From: Linyphia triangularis
Taxonomy: Eukaryota; Arthropoda; Arachnida; Araneae; Linyphiidae
Assembly: GCA_963978545.1 (NCBI GenBank)
Contig: OZ021726.1
Location: forward strand, 51,505,959 to 51,569,958
Length of the DNA: 64,000 bases
Direction: 5' to 3'
In this document: piece by piece, positions 44,921 to 56,257 of the stretch
How positions within the stretch are numbered: the first letter of the stretch is position 1
How the letters are laid out: every line of letters starts with the position of its first letter
The notes under the pieces: generated by a model
The model's input: only the letters and a program-made list of their open reading frames with translations
The model's database searches: none
What the model was told of the DNA's origin: nothing
Made by a program: the position numbers and the translations under genes

Positions 44921-45389
44921 ACCTTAAATTTAAAATGTATATATTACTTCTATATCATTGTTAGATCTCAAGAAATGATATCACCAACATCTTTTTAGGG
45001 GTAGAATTTACTCATTTAAAATTTCAACCAATCAGGATTGAGATTTCATCAATGAATGTTGAATCACAGCATTAATTTTCTTGTTTACCAAAATTATTGC
45101 AATAAGATTGCTTTGAAGTTTTAGAAATAAATTAATGTGTTTTTAATATGATATTCTACAACTTCAATAAATCAAAGCCAATTTAATATTTATCCTTATA
45201 TTTTCACATAGGTTATTATTTCTAATGGATACAATAAATTTGAGTTCTCTCAAATCTAATTAAATTACGTTTCAAGTGCAATGAAATACATAATCAAGGG
45301 TATAGTTAGTTTTGAGAGTTTGATATCAAAAAAATTCAAAAAGAGTGTGCCCTGTTTGTGAGTATCATTTTCTTTGAAAAACACTCCGT

Positions 45390-45690
45390 GCTAGTTAGTC
45401 TGGGTGCTAGTGTCCAAAAAAGTGGTCCTGTGGGCAACTTCATGATGCAAACATGTGGGTGGTGTCATTCCCTTCGTATGAATGCGTAGAAAATAAAATA
45501 CGATGGTGGGTATCTGGCATCCCTGTATGAGTGGCGCTAAATCGAAAATCCAAAATGGCCACCTCCTTACCCCCTAACATACGTTTTTGCCGAATAATGG
45601 CTTCCCATCTCATTTTATCAAATAGTTGACTATTAGATAACTTGTAGGAAATAAAATTTCCTTTCCAATGGTATATAATACATGTATGTT
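45390..45690 (+). repeat. Left inverted arm of the FEN/PIN-like transposon
   Basis: It pairs with 48700-49008 in reverse complement with mostly single-base differences and small gaps. Confidence 0.8.
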
Positions 45691-46024
45691 AGGTTACCCT
45701 TAGCATGCAAAGCCTGAGAGCTAACTACACAGCCATCAGGTCAGTTAGAAATGCATACTGGGATTTGCACTTGGCAGCCTCACAGGACTTCGTAAAGTAT
45801 GCCTTTAATTGACTAAACTATGCAAGAATGATTCCACTGTACTTGATGGGTATGTGGGATGCTCTAAACGTGAATGCTCGGACAAGATGCTTTCTAGCAG
45901 ATTCGTAACTCACAATAATTGCTATAGCATCCAAAGCAATGATTAAAAATGCCACCCCAATTCAAAGTGTCACCATGAACATTGTCTATTGGTTCTCAAG
46001 CGTTAGAATCACAACGTTGAAAAG

Positions 46025-47917
46025 TTGATAGAGGGTTTTAAATCGACAACTAACCCTTTTAAATGCAACACAGAACATCTTATACATCTGGTGACTAAGA
46101 AAGTTCTTCCTGAAGATGTTCAAAAAGACCTGTATACAATTGCTGATATTGGTGAAAGTCTTCTTTCCAAAGTCATCGAGGAACACATTAAAATGATGAA
46201 CCAGCCAACAGTTCCAACAGAAGAATTAGTACCATCAAAGCCTTCAGAACAGTTTTGAGCACCAATGAAAAAGACGAAACTTAAGCCTGCAAATCAGCAT
46301 TCAAAAATGTTAAAGTTACATTGAAGGAAAAAGTGCTTTTTCAATATTTTCTATCAATTTATATATATTTTCTAGACTGATGATTGCAGCAAAGAAGTCG
46401 ATGTGATATAGTTTTACATGCAACTTTTTGTCGTTATGAAATCTCATTATTGCCCCCTACTTTGTTTCCCCTAAATGGAAGTATGCATTTCTGTTCGTAA
46501 AAAAAGAAAGCTTATGGGTATCTTGGAGGAGCTTCCTCAAAATCTATACCCTTTATTTAATGAGAAAAACGAATTCTCACACTGTTCATTTCCAGTAGAT
46601 AAAGCGGCACAAACTGTAGCAGTAGTTGATGGAATGGCAGAGCTGCATTCCATTGATAAAGCTAGGACTGGTAAGACTTGTGAAAAACTTGCAGTTAGAC
46701 AAATGTCAAAGAAGTTTGATATGTACAAAGAGGTTCACATAATACTTGACACCTGCAAACAAAATTCTCTGAAGACATCGACAAGGGTGAAAAGTCAGGG
46801 TACATCTGTCCCTATCCAACACAAAGTGCACCCATCAACAAACATCCTTAAATTAATCATACACCAGTTTCTTTTGCACGAAATAACTAAGGATGAACTG
46901 GCAGAATACCTGGCATCGAGGATTATGGACTATGCAGTCAATAATGATAAACAATTGTTTCAGTTAGAGAAATCATGCAAATGCAAGCCATATGGACATG
47001 TCATGTCTTGAAACCACTCTGGAGGAAGCAGATACTAAAATAATTTTGCACATTATACATGTTGCTTCCAGAGCCATTAGCAAGATTTCCATATACTCTC
47101 CAGAGACAGATATATTAGTATTTGCTCTACTGAGATATCCAATGCTTCCAAGAGAATCCAGCATTCAAGTTGATAGTAGCAGAAACAAATGGTTAATTCA
47201 TCTTCAACTAAACTATGACATGCTAGGGCCCAATATGTTTTCAGCATTACTAGGACTCCACGCTCTTTCTGGTGTTGATATCACAGGATCCTTTGCTGGA
47301 AAATGAAAGGTTATATGGTGGAATGCTTTTTATACAGCTAGTGATAACGTTATAGCTGCACTGGTCCTAATAGGTCATTCTGAAACCATTTCTACAGAAA
47401 TGCTACAAACGTAAGAGGCATTCGTTTGTCAGATAAATGTACCGCGAACCGTAATGACAGATAGCGGTTGAGGAGGTAAGATGGTGGTTCTTCACTAAAA
47501 AACAAAAGACAGGAGCATCTTGCAACAACAAAAAAATTTCTCTATACTGATCTTTTACCCAGGTCTTCACACTACCAAGCAATGATTTGGGCTCAAGATA
47601 CTCGACAGTATCCTGACATACCTCAACCTACTGATTTTGGCTGGTCGTTTGTGGACGAGAAATTTGAGCTGATTGCATGTACAAAACCTTGTGCTCCGTA
47701 AGGGCTTTTGGAGTTGACTAAATGCTCCTGTCTGAAGCGTCGGTGTGCCCTTCCCTGCCGATGCAATATCAACAATCTACCTTGCACAAAGATATGCTCA
47801 TGTGGTGGAGATGATGACTTATGTGACAACAGTGCAATTGTTGACCTAATGATGAATGATAATGAGGATAAAGATGTTAAGTGTAACTTAATGATAATGA
47901 AAATAAGTTTAACTTAA
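46025..47917 (+). pseudogene. FEN/PIN-like transposon protein, frameshifted
   Basis: Open pieces: 46025-46258 (CNTEHLIHLVTKKVLPEDVQKD), 46475-47011, 46992-47306, readable sequence to about 47700, and 47708-47917. They appear to be one protein broken by a shift near 47000 and TGA/TAA codons at 47304, about 47410 and about 47700. The order of acidic motifs is notable: VAVVDGMAE (D52 of the second piece), VHIILDTC (D92), LEEADTKIILH, IYSPETDILVFAL, and LHALSGVDITGSFAGK. It ends in a cysteine-rich tail (ELTKCSCLKRRC, CRCNINNLPC, ICSCGG). I recall similar unnamed proteins in many animal genomes. The motif order parallels the metal-binding aspartates and glutamates of FEN1/PIN nucleases. This is an inference; no catalytic role in transposition is known to me. 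Confidence 0.65.
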
Positions 47918-48470
47918 TGATAAGAAAAATCTTAACATTGTTTACACCATTTGTTACATAAAACTAAAACTATTACATTGCTACACTCTACTGTAACTTT
48001 TACATTCCAAATATTAAAAAGCTTTGTCGTATCAATTTTGAGCTGCCATAGTTTTTTATCCTTCTCTTGTAGTTTATTTTCTGGTGAAAAGTGTCAAGGC
48101 TTTATTTTATAGTCCAATCTGTAAATATTAGCTATCTGTGATACTCATTTATCTTACAATATAATGTGGAAACTATTATTAGAGTTCAAAAGAAATGTCC
48201 AAAAATGGCTTCCATTTGAATTTTAAATCTTGAAGTGACAATGTAAAGGTCTGTTACTGTCAGAAAGCTTTCTTATTTTCAAAAAGTTTTCAAATGAGCA
48301 ACATGTTCATATAGCACACCGAAAAGCTATTATTCTGAAAAGACTTTCCGGCAATGGTGATACAGCGGCCATTTTGAATTTTGATTTAGGTAGATATACC
48401 ATTTTAAAAGTTATTTGATTTCCTACAGTGTGTAAAGTGCGCTGAGAAGCTATTACTTTGAAAAAGTACT

Positions 48471-48657
48471 GCCCACTTGATGGCCGTGTGGTTAGCGCTC
48501 TAACTCCGCATACTAAGGGTGCCGGGTTCGAATCCCGGGTTAGGCACGGACTTTCTTTGTGTTTCGGAATCCACGTTAAGCTGCAAGTCTCGGCCTGATT
48601 ATCTGTTATTGTGCTCAAGTATAGGTCTCTGAGCCCACAAACCAACCATCCAATCCG
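48471..48657 (+). mobile_element. tRNA-derived SINE, copy 1
   Basis: The head has pol III box A (TGGCCGTGTGGTTAGCGCT) and a perfect box B (GGTTCGAATCC). The body runs GGTTAGGCACGGA and CGGCCTGATTATCTGTTATTG to a CAAACCAACCATCCAATCC tail. GAAAAAGTACT and GAAAAAATGTACT flank it as near direct repeats. The anticodon loop and the long 3' body rule out a functional tRNA gene. Confidence 0.75.
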
Positions 48658-48699
48658 AAAAAATGTACTTAAGATTGCGATGCAGCTGCCATTTTGAAT

Positions 48700-49008
48700 T
48701 TTGTAATTTAACTTAACATACAAGTGTTATATACCATTGGAAAGGAAATTTTATTTTCTAAAAGTTTTCTAGCAGTCAACTAGTTGATAAAATGAGATGG
48801 GAAGCCATTATTCGGCAAAAACGTACGTTAGGTTGTAAGGAGTTGGCCATTTTGGATATTCGACTGTAGCGCCACTCATACCGGGATTCCAGATACCCAC
48901 CATCGGATTTCATTTTCTACGCATTCATACAAAGCGAATTACACCACCCACATGTTTGCATCATGAAGTGGTCCACGGGATTACATTAGCTCCCGGTCTA
49001 AGTTGCCA
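48700..49008 (-). repeat. Right inverted arm of the FEN/PIN-like transposon
   Basis: Reverse complement of 45390-45690. Confidence 0.8.
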
Positions 49009-50392
49009 AACACAGTAAAAAAAAAATAGAAACCCTTACTAATACTTTTGCTCGAATTTTTTTTTCCCCCTTTACTTTTCTTAAAAATCTAACAAAATAA
49101 TAGACTCTAGTGAAAGCAATTTTTAACTGTTTCTAACAATTATGATATACTAAAGACTATTAATAATGACATTAAACCAAAACTTCTGTTTGTAATATAA
49201 TAAGATATATTTTAATATAATACAAACACCTTTTCATAAAATAATCTTTATTAATCACATGAAAAAATACAATAGTTTTATAATTTCAGCCCAACATTCG
49301 TATTAATAAGTTCTAACACTGACATTTTTCTTAAATAACACTGGTGGAGAAACACAATAACTAAATTAAAAAATTACCTTACTTCCTTATAAGACTGGTA
49401 TACTTGTTTCTAAGTATAATTTTTTGATGTTTCATTTAAAGCTTCTAAAGCAGTAATTATTAATCCAAAAAACAAAAGACCACATAAATAGTTTCTAAAA
49501 AATATTTGCAATCATCAAAATGTATTTCCCCCAAATGGTTAAAAACTATTTTTTTCCCCCATATGTTCCAGTACAGAAACAAACATATATGTTTCAATTT
49601 ATAATGTAATTGTTAAAGAACTAATGTTTACTATTCTCATGGTTTGGATATTTAAATCTGATTGCTAATTTATGCCATTACGCTTTCCAGTATAGATTAC
49701 AGTTAACTAGAAAGATTAATATAATAAAATGGAGTTACTGGGAACTAGTGTACAACTTGAAATAGAAATTACTCTTTCCTGCCTTTTGCTCTGCTGCAAC
49801 ATATTAGAATCGATAATTTAAGGGTTGTTTACTTACTAATGTTCTCTATGATTTTTACTTGCAGACACACATGTGTAGCTTCTTAAGTATCTTTTTCAGT
49901 TCTAAGTTTTACACTTGTTCCTTGTGACTCTGTTTTATGGTAGAAATAATGCTAAGTAAATCATTAATTATAAATTTCAGTTCATAAACAGTAACCATGT
50001 TATTTGTTCAGTTTCATTTTGTAAATTTTTGATCAACTGATTCTCTAATTATAAGAAGGAAGCTTGAACTTGACAGTTGAACTGAACTGTGACTAAAAAT
50101 GTTGACTATCGTCCGCAAAAACTCGATACTAAGTATTCTTTATATTCACATATAAAATTTACTTCTTTGAAATAGTTTTTTGAGTACACAAACAAACTTC
50201 TTTAATTGTACTATCTTCTTTTCCTGTCAAAAAGTCATCTATCAGTACATTAATATGTGTAATATTCATTATATCTATAAAAGTATTTTTTGCACAGATA
50301 GTTATGAAACATAAGTGTAGATACTACATTTTTTTTTATTATTGAAATCTTACAGTAAAAGTCTGTATCTAATATGTTATTAAAATAACTAG
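49009..50392. other. Intergenic AT-rich stretch between DNAJC17 and GCHFR
   Basis: No coding exon or repeat that I can name. Confidence 0.4.
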
Positions 50393-50396
50393 TTAA

Positions 50397-50955
50397 CACG
50401 TTGACTGCCGCATCACCCATATTCGGGTGACAGCAAAGTTTCCGATCGGGCCACGTCACCCGTATTGGGGTGACATTATTTTGACTACTTTGCGAAGGAT
50501 ATTCGTATGTATTTGAAAAGATATTTCACAGAAAGTAACAAAACTATTAAATTGTTATAAAAGTAATACGAAAATAGTATATTAAGAAAATTATTGTAAG
50601 TCTCGTAAAAGCTTTTTTGTTCACTGTTATTTGACTTACTAGAAAATAAGTTTTATATTTTTCTTTTCAACAATTCAATGAATTAGGGTAAAGATTTTAA
50701 GTTATATCCTCTTTACTCGGAAAAGATTCAAACTGATTGTGTAAAGTGGCGAAATGAGAAACAGATGCGAAGTAATGAACACAAATAAACAGACATGATA
50801 CAATGGAAACAAACAAAGCGAGAAATTATTCTTACGACCACCAGCGATTCGCATTATTAAAATATCGGTGGGGGTACTCAGCAGAATACGCTTTGTACAG
50901 CTGTACTCGTGGCCTGAAGGAGATTTCACTGTAAATGCGAGTGGAAGTCAACGTG
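50397..50955. mobile_element. piggyBac-type MITE with TTAA duplication, copy 2
   Basis: The 559-bp element lies between TTAA copies (50393-50396, 50956-50959). The ends CACGTTGACTGCC and, inward from the right, CACGTTGACTTCC are inverted repeats. Two subterminal near-palindromes sit at the left end: TCACCCATATTCGGGTGA and GTCACCCGTATTGGGGTGAC. No transposase frame. Confidence 0.8.
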
Positions 50956-51080
50956 TTAATAATACATAAGTCACAAATCAAATAATTTACCAAGTTTAAA
51001 AAAATAATTTTGCACTAGTTGCTTACAATATTTTTTACAATCACATGCAAAAAAATAAGTTGTTTTAATACACATATATC

Positions 51081-51249
51081 AACACTATGCTAGGTTGGTA
51101 TCCCACAAAAACTATCGGTCAAATGCCGGTGAAGTAAAACTTGAGAATTTATTATCTCCCAAAAAACCGCTGGCAGTTAGCGAAATTATTTGAACCAGTC
51201 CTACCAGCGCCAAACAAAAGAATACCGATTAGATGTGTGGCATAGTGTT
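51081..51249. mobile_element. Short MITE, copy 2 (AACACTATGC ends)
   Basis: 169 bp with inverted ends AACACTATGC at the left and its complement at the right. Its complement shares CTAATCGG, GCTGGTAGGACTGGTTCA and CTCAAGTTTTACTTC with 9690-9917. Confidence 0.65.
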
Positions 51250-52012
51250 AACATTGGCAACTCCAGTAAATGAATCTCTTCTGAAAATATATAATTTCTA
51301 TACCAACACTATATAAAGTTTGAACACGACACTTGCAGTAAAGTATCGTATGCAAATTATTTTCTATTTCTACATACGTGTATATATATATTTACTCGAC
51401 CAACCCTGTTGGGCCTTGAGCCTGTCGTTGGTCTTAAAATTTGTATTTGTATTCCACAAGTGTGGTAAAATATTTTACTGCACGCCTCGTGACAAAATGC
51501 TAATTTTGCCACCATTTTAGATTAAAAAAAAGTTTAATTTTTCGCACGTTGTTATAAAAAAATATACTGTTTAGATTTTAATTAAGTTCAACTGATTGTT
51601 AAGAAAAATATTTTTTTCTCCTTTATTGCACTTTAACTGATGGGAAGAACTGGTATGTAGAACTTGTATTAAATTTTATGACAGGTGACTAGGAATCATT
51701 CTTTTGCAACATAATTATACTCTAAGCATACATATATAACATTTCATAACATTCATTCCTGGTGCTAAAATTGTTGGAAAGAAATGCACCTGCAAAGTAA
51801 AATCAGTTGAAATAAAAAAAAAAATACATACATTTAGTTATTTAAAAATTATCTTGCATAATATTTAATACTAACTAAATTTAAAATACTTAACTAAAAT
51901 TTACTTGAAAAGAAATAAAAGTAAGTTACAAAACTAAAAATGCATCCCAAAACTAAATTTTTTTAAAAAGAATATACCATCAACACAATAGAATTCAATA
52001 TCAATAATATGT
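51250..52012. other. GCHFR 3' flank
   Basis: AT-rich. On the minus strand ATTAAA near 51864-51869 and AATAAA at 51627-51622 are candidate poly(A) signals for GCHFR, about 145 and 390 bases after its stop. Confidence 0.4.
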
Positions 52013-54407
52013 TTATGAAAATTCGGGAGGCTTGTTTAAGGTCCAGATACAGGTCTGGCCTATTCCTGCCATTGCAATCACTTTATAACCTCGTAATTCA
52101 AGTTTATCCAAAAGAACTCTTGGACATTCTGGAGAGCGGTATTCTTTACTAAAGAAAACAAAGGATACAGGTAAATTAATTTTCTTGACTTAAGAAACTA
52201 AAAGATACAAATAAAGTGGCTCCCACAAGTGTTCTGCCCGAAGAAACTTTTTTTATAAATGTTAAAAATATAACTCATAAAAACAGAGTTTTTAAAAAAT
52301 CCTTTATATGCAATGTTAATTTTTATATTCATTGACACAACAAAATGTGCGGCAAACTATGTTTCAAAATTTATTAATTAAAAATGAGCGGGAAAGTCAT
52401 CCCAATATCATTTATTTATTCTGATTGCAGTAATTTTTTTTAAGTGGATGCACACGTTTGGGAGCCACTGTAGTGTATATATATAATTTGTACATAATGA
52501 CTTTCTGCCAGGGCAATCAATGACAGAAACTACAAAATGGTGTATGATCATGTTTATACAGTGTGTTTCTTCCCCAAGTTAGAATTTATAAATTATTTAA
52601 ATTGGTTTTCCAATTCTAAAGTTATAACAAAATTTCGATATTTTATAGTTTAAAAACTGTTTAATTTGTTTAGGTATGTTAATTTTATTTATCAAAATAA
52701 ACAAACTTTTTTTATGTATGTTGTATATTTTTTAGTCAAGATATTATGAGATTGTTGATTTTGATATTAATACTTTTTAAATTAAATTCAAAATGAAGAT
52801 GTTTTCTATCCAGTCCAAGGATGGTGCAACCGGAAAATATCTCTGTGCAAGTATTATCCTTGGAAATTTTTAAGTTTAATGATCAAGGCTATGAGATGAT
52901 AGTTTTGAGAATCCTTCCATATGTGGTAAATAAGTTTGAATTGGTGATTAATTAAACCTAAGACATAAGCCTTTTACCTGCATAAATCAGGCCTTGGCCA
53001 GAGTAATAGATTTTTCAGAACTCGAGGGTGAAAACAGTCAAAATGTAAAAAAGAGGAAAATATATGCAGCATTATTTTCAACTACAAAAATAGCTAATTA
53101 AGAATATATTTTGTGTACTAATGTGTGTACAGAACAGTGGTGCAGCCAGAAATTTTTCTGATGGGGTTTTAGATAAATTTAGTATAATAAAGTCCACTAA
53201 AAATAAAAATATAGAAAAAGAGGAACTTCTAAAAAAAACGGAAATCTGCGTAAAAGCGGACGATTTTCCCCCTCTAGAACTGGACACAATTAGTAGTATA
53301 AAACAACTTTAAATTAAGCAAAACAATTGAATTTGGGTAAATTTCTATTTACGGATACATTCTTGTTGGTATTTTCAAAATTTGTCTCCAAACCAAATGG
53401 GCAACTTTTCCCTGAGGTCATAAAAAGATAAAATTGAAGAAATTTTCCTCCCTTAAGGCCGATTTACATATTACCAGTTGGCTTACCAGATTATTAGATG
53501 CTAGTGCTAGCACATTTCCAGAATTCATTCCAGTTCCAAAAGAAGCCAGTTTGTCACATGATCACCTCTGATTGGTGGCTCCAGTAGATAAAAAAAATTC
53601 TAATTAATAGGGCATTGATTCACATCATCCAATCCCTTGGGATCTCCTGTGACCACCAACAGGCGGCGTAATAATGCTCACTCAATAGCAGGATAATTCA
53701 AACTGCTGACTCTGTATAAACGCAAAGCAGACATTCCGATTAGTGGACATCTCGGTGGCCTTCTAATGAAGCTACCGGCTGGAGATGGAGCAAGTAAATC
53801 AGTCTTTAGGGAACATAACATGTATACTAATCAAGTTAAGTTAAAAGTGCAGGTATTTCTCCAGGTCCCCATACAACACTCGTACCAAAGCATTTAAAAA
53901 TAAAGCTTAAATGAGTGTGTAGGGCTGACATATGAAAAACTTTATCTGCATTAATTGTCGCAAAATTTTACTATTGGGCGATGGTACCTGAAACTTGTAA
54001 TCGACCAAATTTTGAAACAAAATTATGCATCTTTTTTATTGTTAAAAATAATGCAATTGCTCACTTTCCCTAAGTTAAAAAAAATAATAGAACAAAAACA
54101 GGTAGTAAAAGTACATGTAGCTATATTTCAAACCACTACTGTTAGTTATATTTCAAATTTAAAAATAAACGGAAGAACAATACTTACAAGTCATTCCCTA
54201 ATTGCGTCGTTAGCTGAGCTCCTAAGTATTCCATTAATTCTGGATCCGAGTTTTCATCTCCTACAACGGTTGGTCCATTTTCCTAAAACATTTCCAAATA
54301 ATTTAAAATGCTATTTTTACCATTACTGATAATCTGAATTTCACAAACCTTTAAATATAAAAAAATTTTACCGCCCGAATTTGAGTTGAAATGACAACGT
54401 AAGGCAT
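52013..54407 (-). CDS. GCHFR: GTP cyclohydrolase I feedback regulatory protein
   Basis: Three minus-strand exons, 54407-54372 (12 codons), 54282-54188 (31 codons plus two bases) and 52148-52013 (TAA), join in phase with GT-AG borders into 88 residues. The protein starts MPYVVISTQIRA, goes on with GPTVVGDENSDPELMEYLGA, then PRVLLDKLELRGYKV and GIGQTCIWTLNK. This is clearly the GCHFR/GFRP family (84 aa in mammals), including the STQIR start and the C-terminal GxGQTxxWxL strand. The extra residues are a C-terminal PPEFS. The family protein forms pentamers that bind the faces of GTP cyclohydrolase I and mediate inhibition by tetrahydrobiopterin and activation by phenylalanine. It is convergent with DNAJC17, whose stop lies 7.4 kb away. 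No exon is damaged. Small exons make it easy to miss. Confidence 0.93.
53133..53330. mobile_element. Probable hAT end in GCHFR intron 2
   Basis: CAGTGGTGCAGCCAGAAATTT, followed by GATGGGGTTTTAG, is a typical hAT terminal sequence. No matching opposite end or target duplication was found, so it is a fragment. The remainder of the 2-kb intron (52149-54187) holds nothing I can name. Confidence 0.45.
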
Positions 54408-54977
54408 ATTTTGCTTTGAATATAAAGAATTCAGTTATTTGTTAGTATAAAACATTGATTTAATTCAAATACCGTGGTCCATGGTTACTAACCAGGTTGC
54501 TATCCACGCATAAAAAATGTTTGTTTACTTATTTTCAATTGGCCAAATTTCATGTGAGCATTTAGTTGTACCTATACTTCAGCTCGTAAACAGAAAACGT
54601 TATCTGTCTGATAAACCCTTCAAGCAATAAATCAATTTAATTCCTTTCCTGATAAATATACCTTTCTGCAAGATTTGCTTTAAAATAAATACCCGCAACA
54701 TTGTAAGATTTGTTTAAGTTGAATTTTATATTGGGTTGTTATAAGCTTTATTTTTAGCATATTGTATTGGTAAAGGTCTACATAATTTGATTTTCTTTAA
54801 AAAAAATTATATATTGTCACCTTTCTCACTTCTAAATGCTAAAAGAAAGCACTTTTACTTCTATAAAAAAATTGAAAATCTTTATTATTTTATCTAAATA
54901 AAAGACATTAAGTGTATTATTAAAGGATCTGTAAATAAATAAAACATACTCTTAGTCTTCGATAATTTTGTCAGGAC
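54408..54977. promoter_or_regulatory. Upstream region of GCHFR
   Basis: AT-rich sequence upstream of the GCHFR start on the minus strand. No TATA box or other element stands out. The promoter should lie here by position. Confidence 0.35.
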
Positions 54978-55395
54978 TGTAGCGATGTCTGCGCTAACAG
55001 GGACTCCTAGATCAGAAGACACAGGCGTGTTAACCACTAGACAAAAGTGACCACTAGTGTCTAGATGTTGTATCTATCATTTGTACACGATTCCACCACA
55101 AAGCCCCTTCCCAGTAAGGAGCGAACGATTGAGTTGCTTGCGTGTGAGTTGAGTGAGAGAGTTGAGTGCGTTGCGTGTGACAGTGAGTCGCCAGAAAGTT
55201 GCTTGCTGAGTTGGTAGTGTGGGGGTCGTGCAGTATTTTCAGAAGGCAGAAAGATAGATGGCAGCAAGATTCAGTTGTCCAGTAGTCACCAATGTAGCGA
55301 AAGTGTTCTAACGGGGAGTCAAACCAGAGACTCCTAGATCAGAAGACAGGCGTGTTAACCACTATACAAAAGTTACCACTAGTTGTATCTGCCAT
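54978..55395 (-). mobile_element. Duplicated tRNA-like SINE heads
   Basis: Two similar units on the minus strand (about 55050-54978 and 55395-55290) share AGTGGTTAACACGCCTGT (box A like), CTTCTGATCTAGGAGTC and TTGTATCT-CATTT words. The right unit keeps box B (GGTTTGACTCC). The left one lacks that part. About 240 bp of GTGAGTTGAGTG-rich sequence separates them. It differs from the SINE at 48471. Confidence 0.55.
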
Positions 55396-56257
55396 TTATT
55401 CAGGATCACCACATAACAATTGTATAGTTGTGTCGTCTAATTGCAAAACCGGCCACCTCCCCAAATCCTGTAAATGCAGTTTTTCATTTTTTTAAGTTCG
55501 ACGTAAACTTTTCAACCAACTGGAGACAAGAAACCAATTCAAACCCGGTAAAATTCGTGTTTTATATGCGTTTGAAAATCAAGATGTGCTGCATAACCGG
55601 CCAAATCCTCCAGTCGGTGAGTTTCAAAACCGGTCATCATATAAGGAATTGGCCATTGAAAAGCAAACATCGATAAGGAAATCGAATTGTTGTCATTGAT
55701 GGCTGAAAAACACCGGATCGCTACTCAAAATGCGAGCTTCAGCTTTTTATGCTCTTCTTAAGGATATAGAAGGAGGAATTACTTACTTTGAACTTCGACT
55801 GCCGAAAAAACTTTACATTGCCAAAAATTCCAGACCAGACCTAAAGCCTATTCTAAGGAAATTTTACGACTGCTTCTGATACATCGTTATATGATAACCC
55901 TGTAAGAGTTAGATTATTTTTTCAATAATATGTATAAACCATTAGGTATATTTTATAATTTTTACATAAAAAAAGTTGGACATACCTTTTTAATCTCGTC
56001 AATACAGAAGATACACGGCTACCATTGCAAAAACAAGCTTTGAACAAGCCTACTGTCTCCAACTACTTAACATTTCTTTTCACGATATCTAGGTAAGAGC
56101 AAAAAAAAATGAAGAACCACATCGGTTCCACTCGGTTGTGGGAAGACCATTCCAGAAATTCTATATAACCGACCTCAAGGTCAAAATTGGACTACAAGAT
56201 AAAATTTTTGACCTAACAACCCCTTTTTAAAGACGGGGAGTGTTATCCAACACCGAG
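55396..56257. other. Intergenic stretch without recognised gene
   Basis: It contains AAAACCGGCCA-type words three times (55445, 55588, 55628) and short open frames without recognisable domains. Confidence 0.35.

Larger units (their letters stand above)
45390..49008 (+). mobile_element. Transposon with long inverted repeats and a FEN/PIN-like protein
   Basis: Two inverted arms of about 300 bp (45390-45690 and 48700-49008) match closely. Both contain GTGGGTATCTGG, GAATGCGTAGAAAAT, CCGAATAATGGCTTCCCATC and CTTTCCAATGGTATATAA. The outermost 20 bases are diverged, so exact ends and a target duplication were not fixed. Between the arms lies one decayed protein gene (46025-47917) and a nested SINE (48471-48657). 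It lies between DNAJC17 and GCHFR. Confidence 0.8.

Noticed and set aside
46025..47917. Host nuclease gene
   Set aside because: It lies between inverted arms, contains several stops and a frameshift, and a SINE sits in the same unit. A transposon origin fits better.
48480..48550. tRNA gene with box A and box B
   Set aside because: The sequence continues into a SINE body shared with 63632-63800 and has flanking repeats. The acceptor stem does not pair as in a true tRNA.
53955..54329. Plus-strand 124-codon frame
   Set aside because: It overlaps GCHFR exon 2 on the other strand and has no domain of its own.
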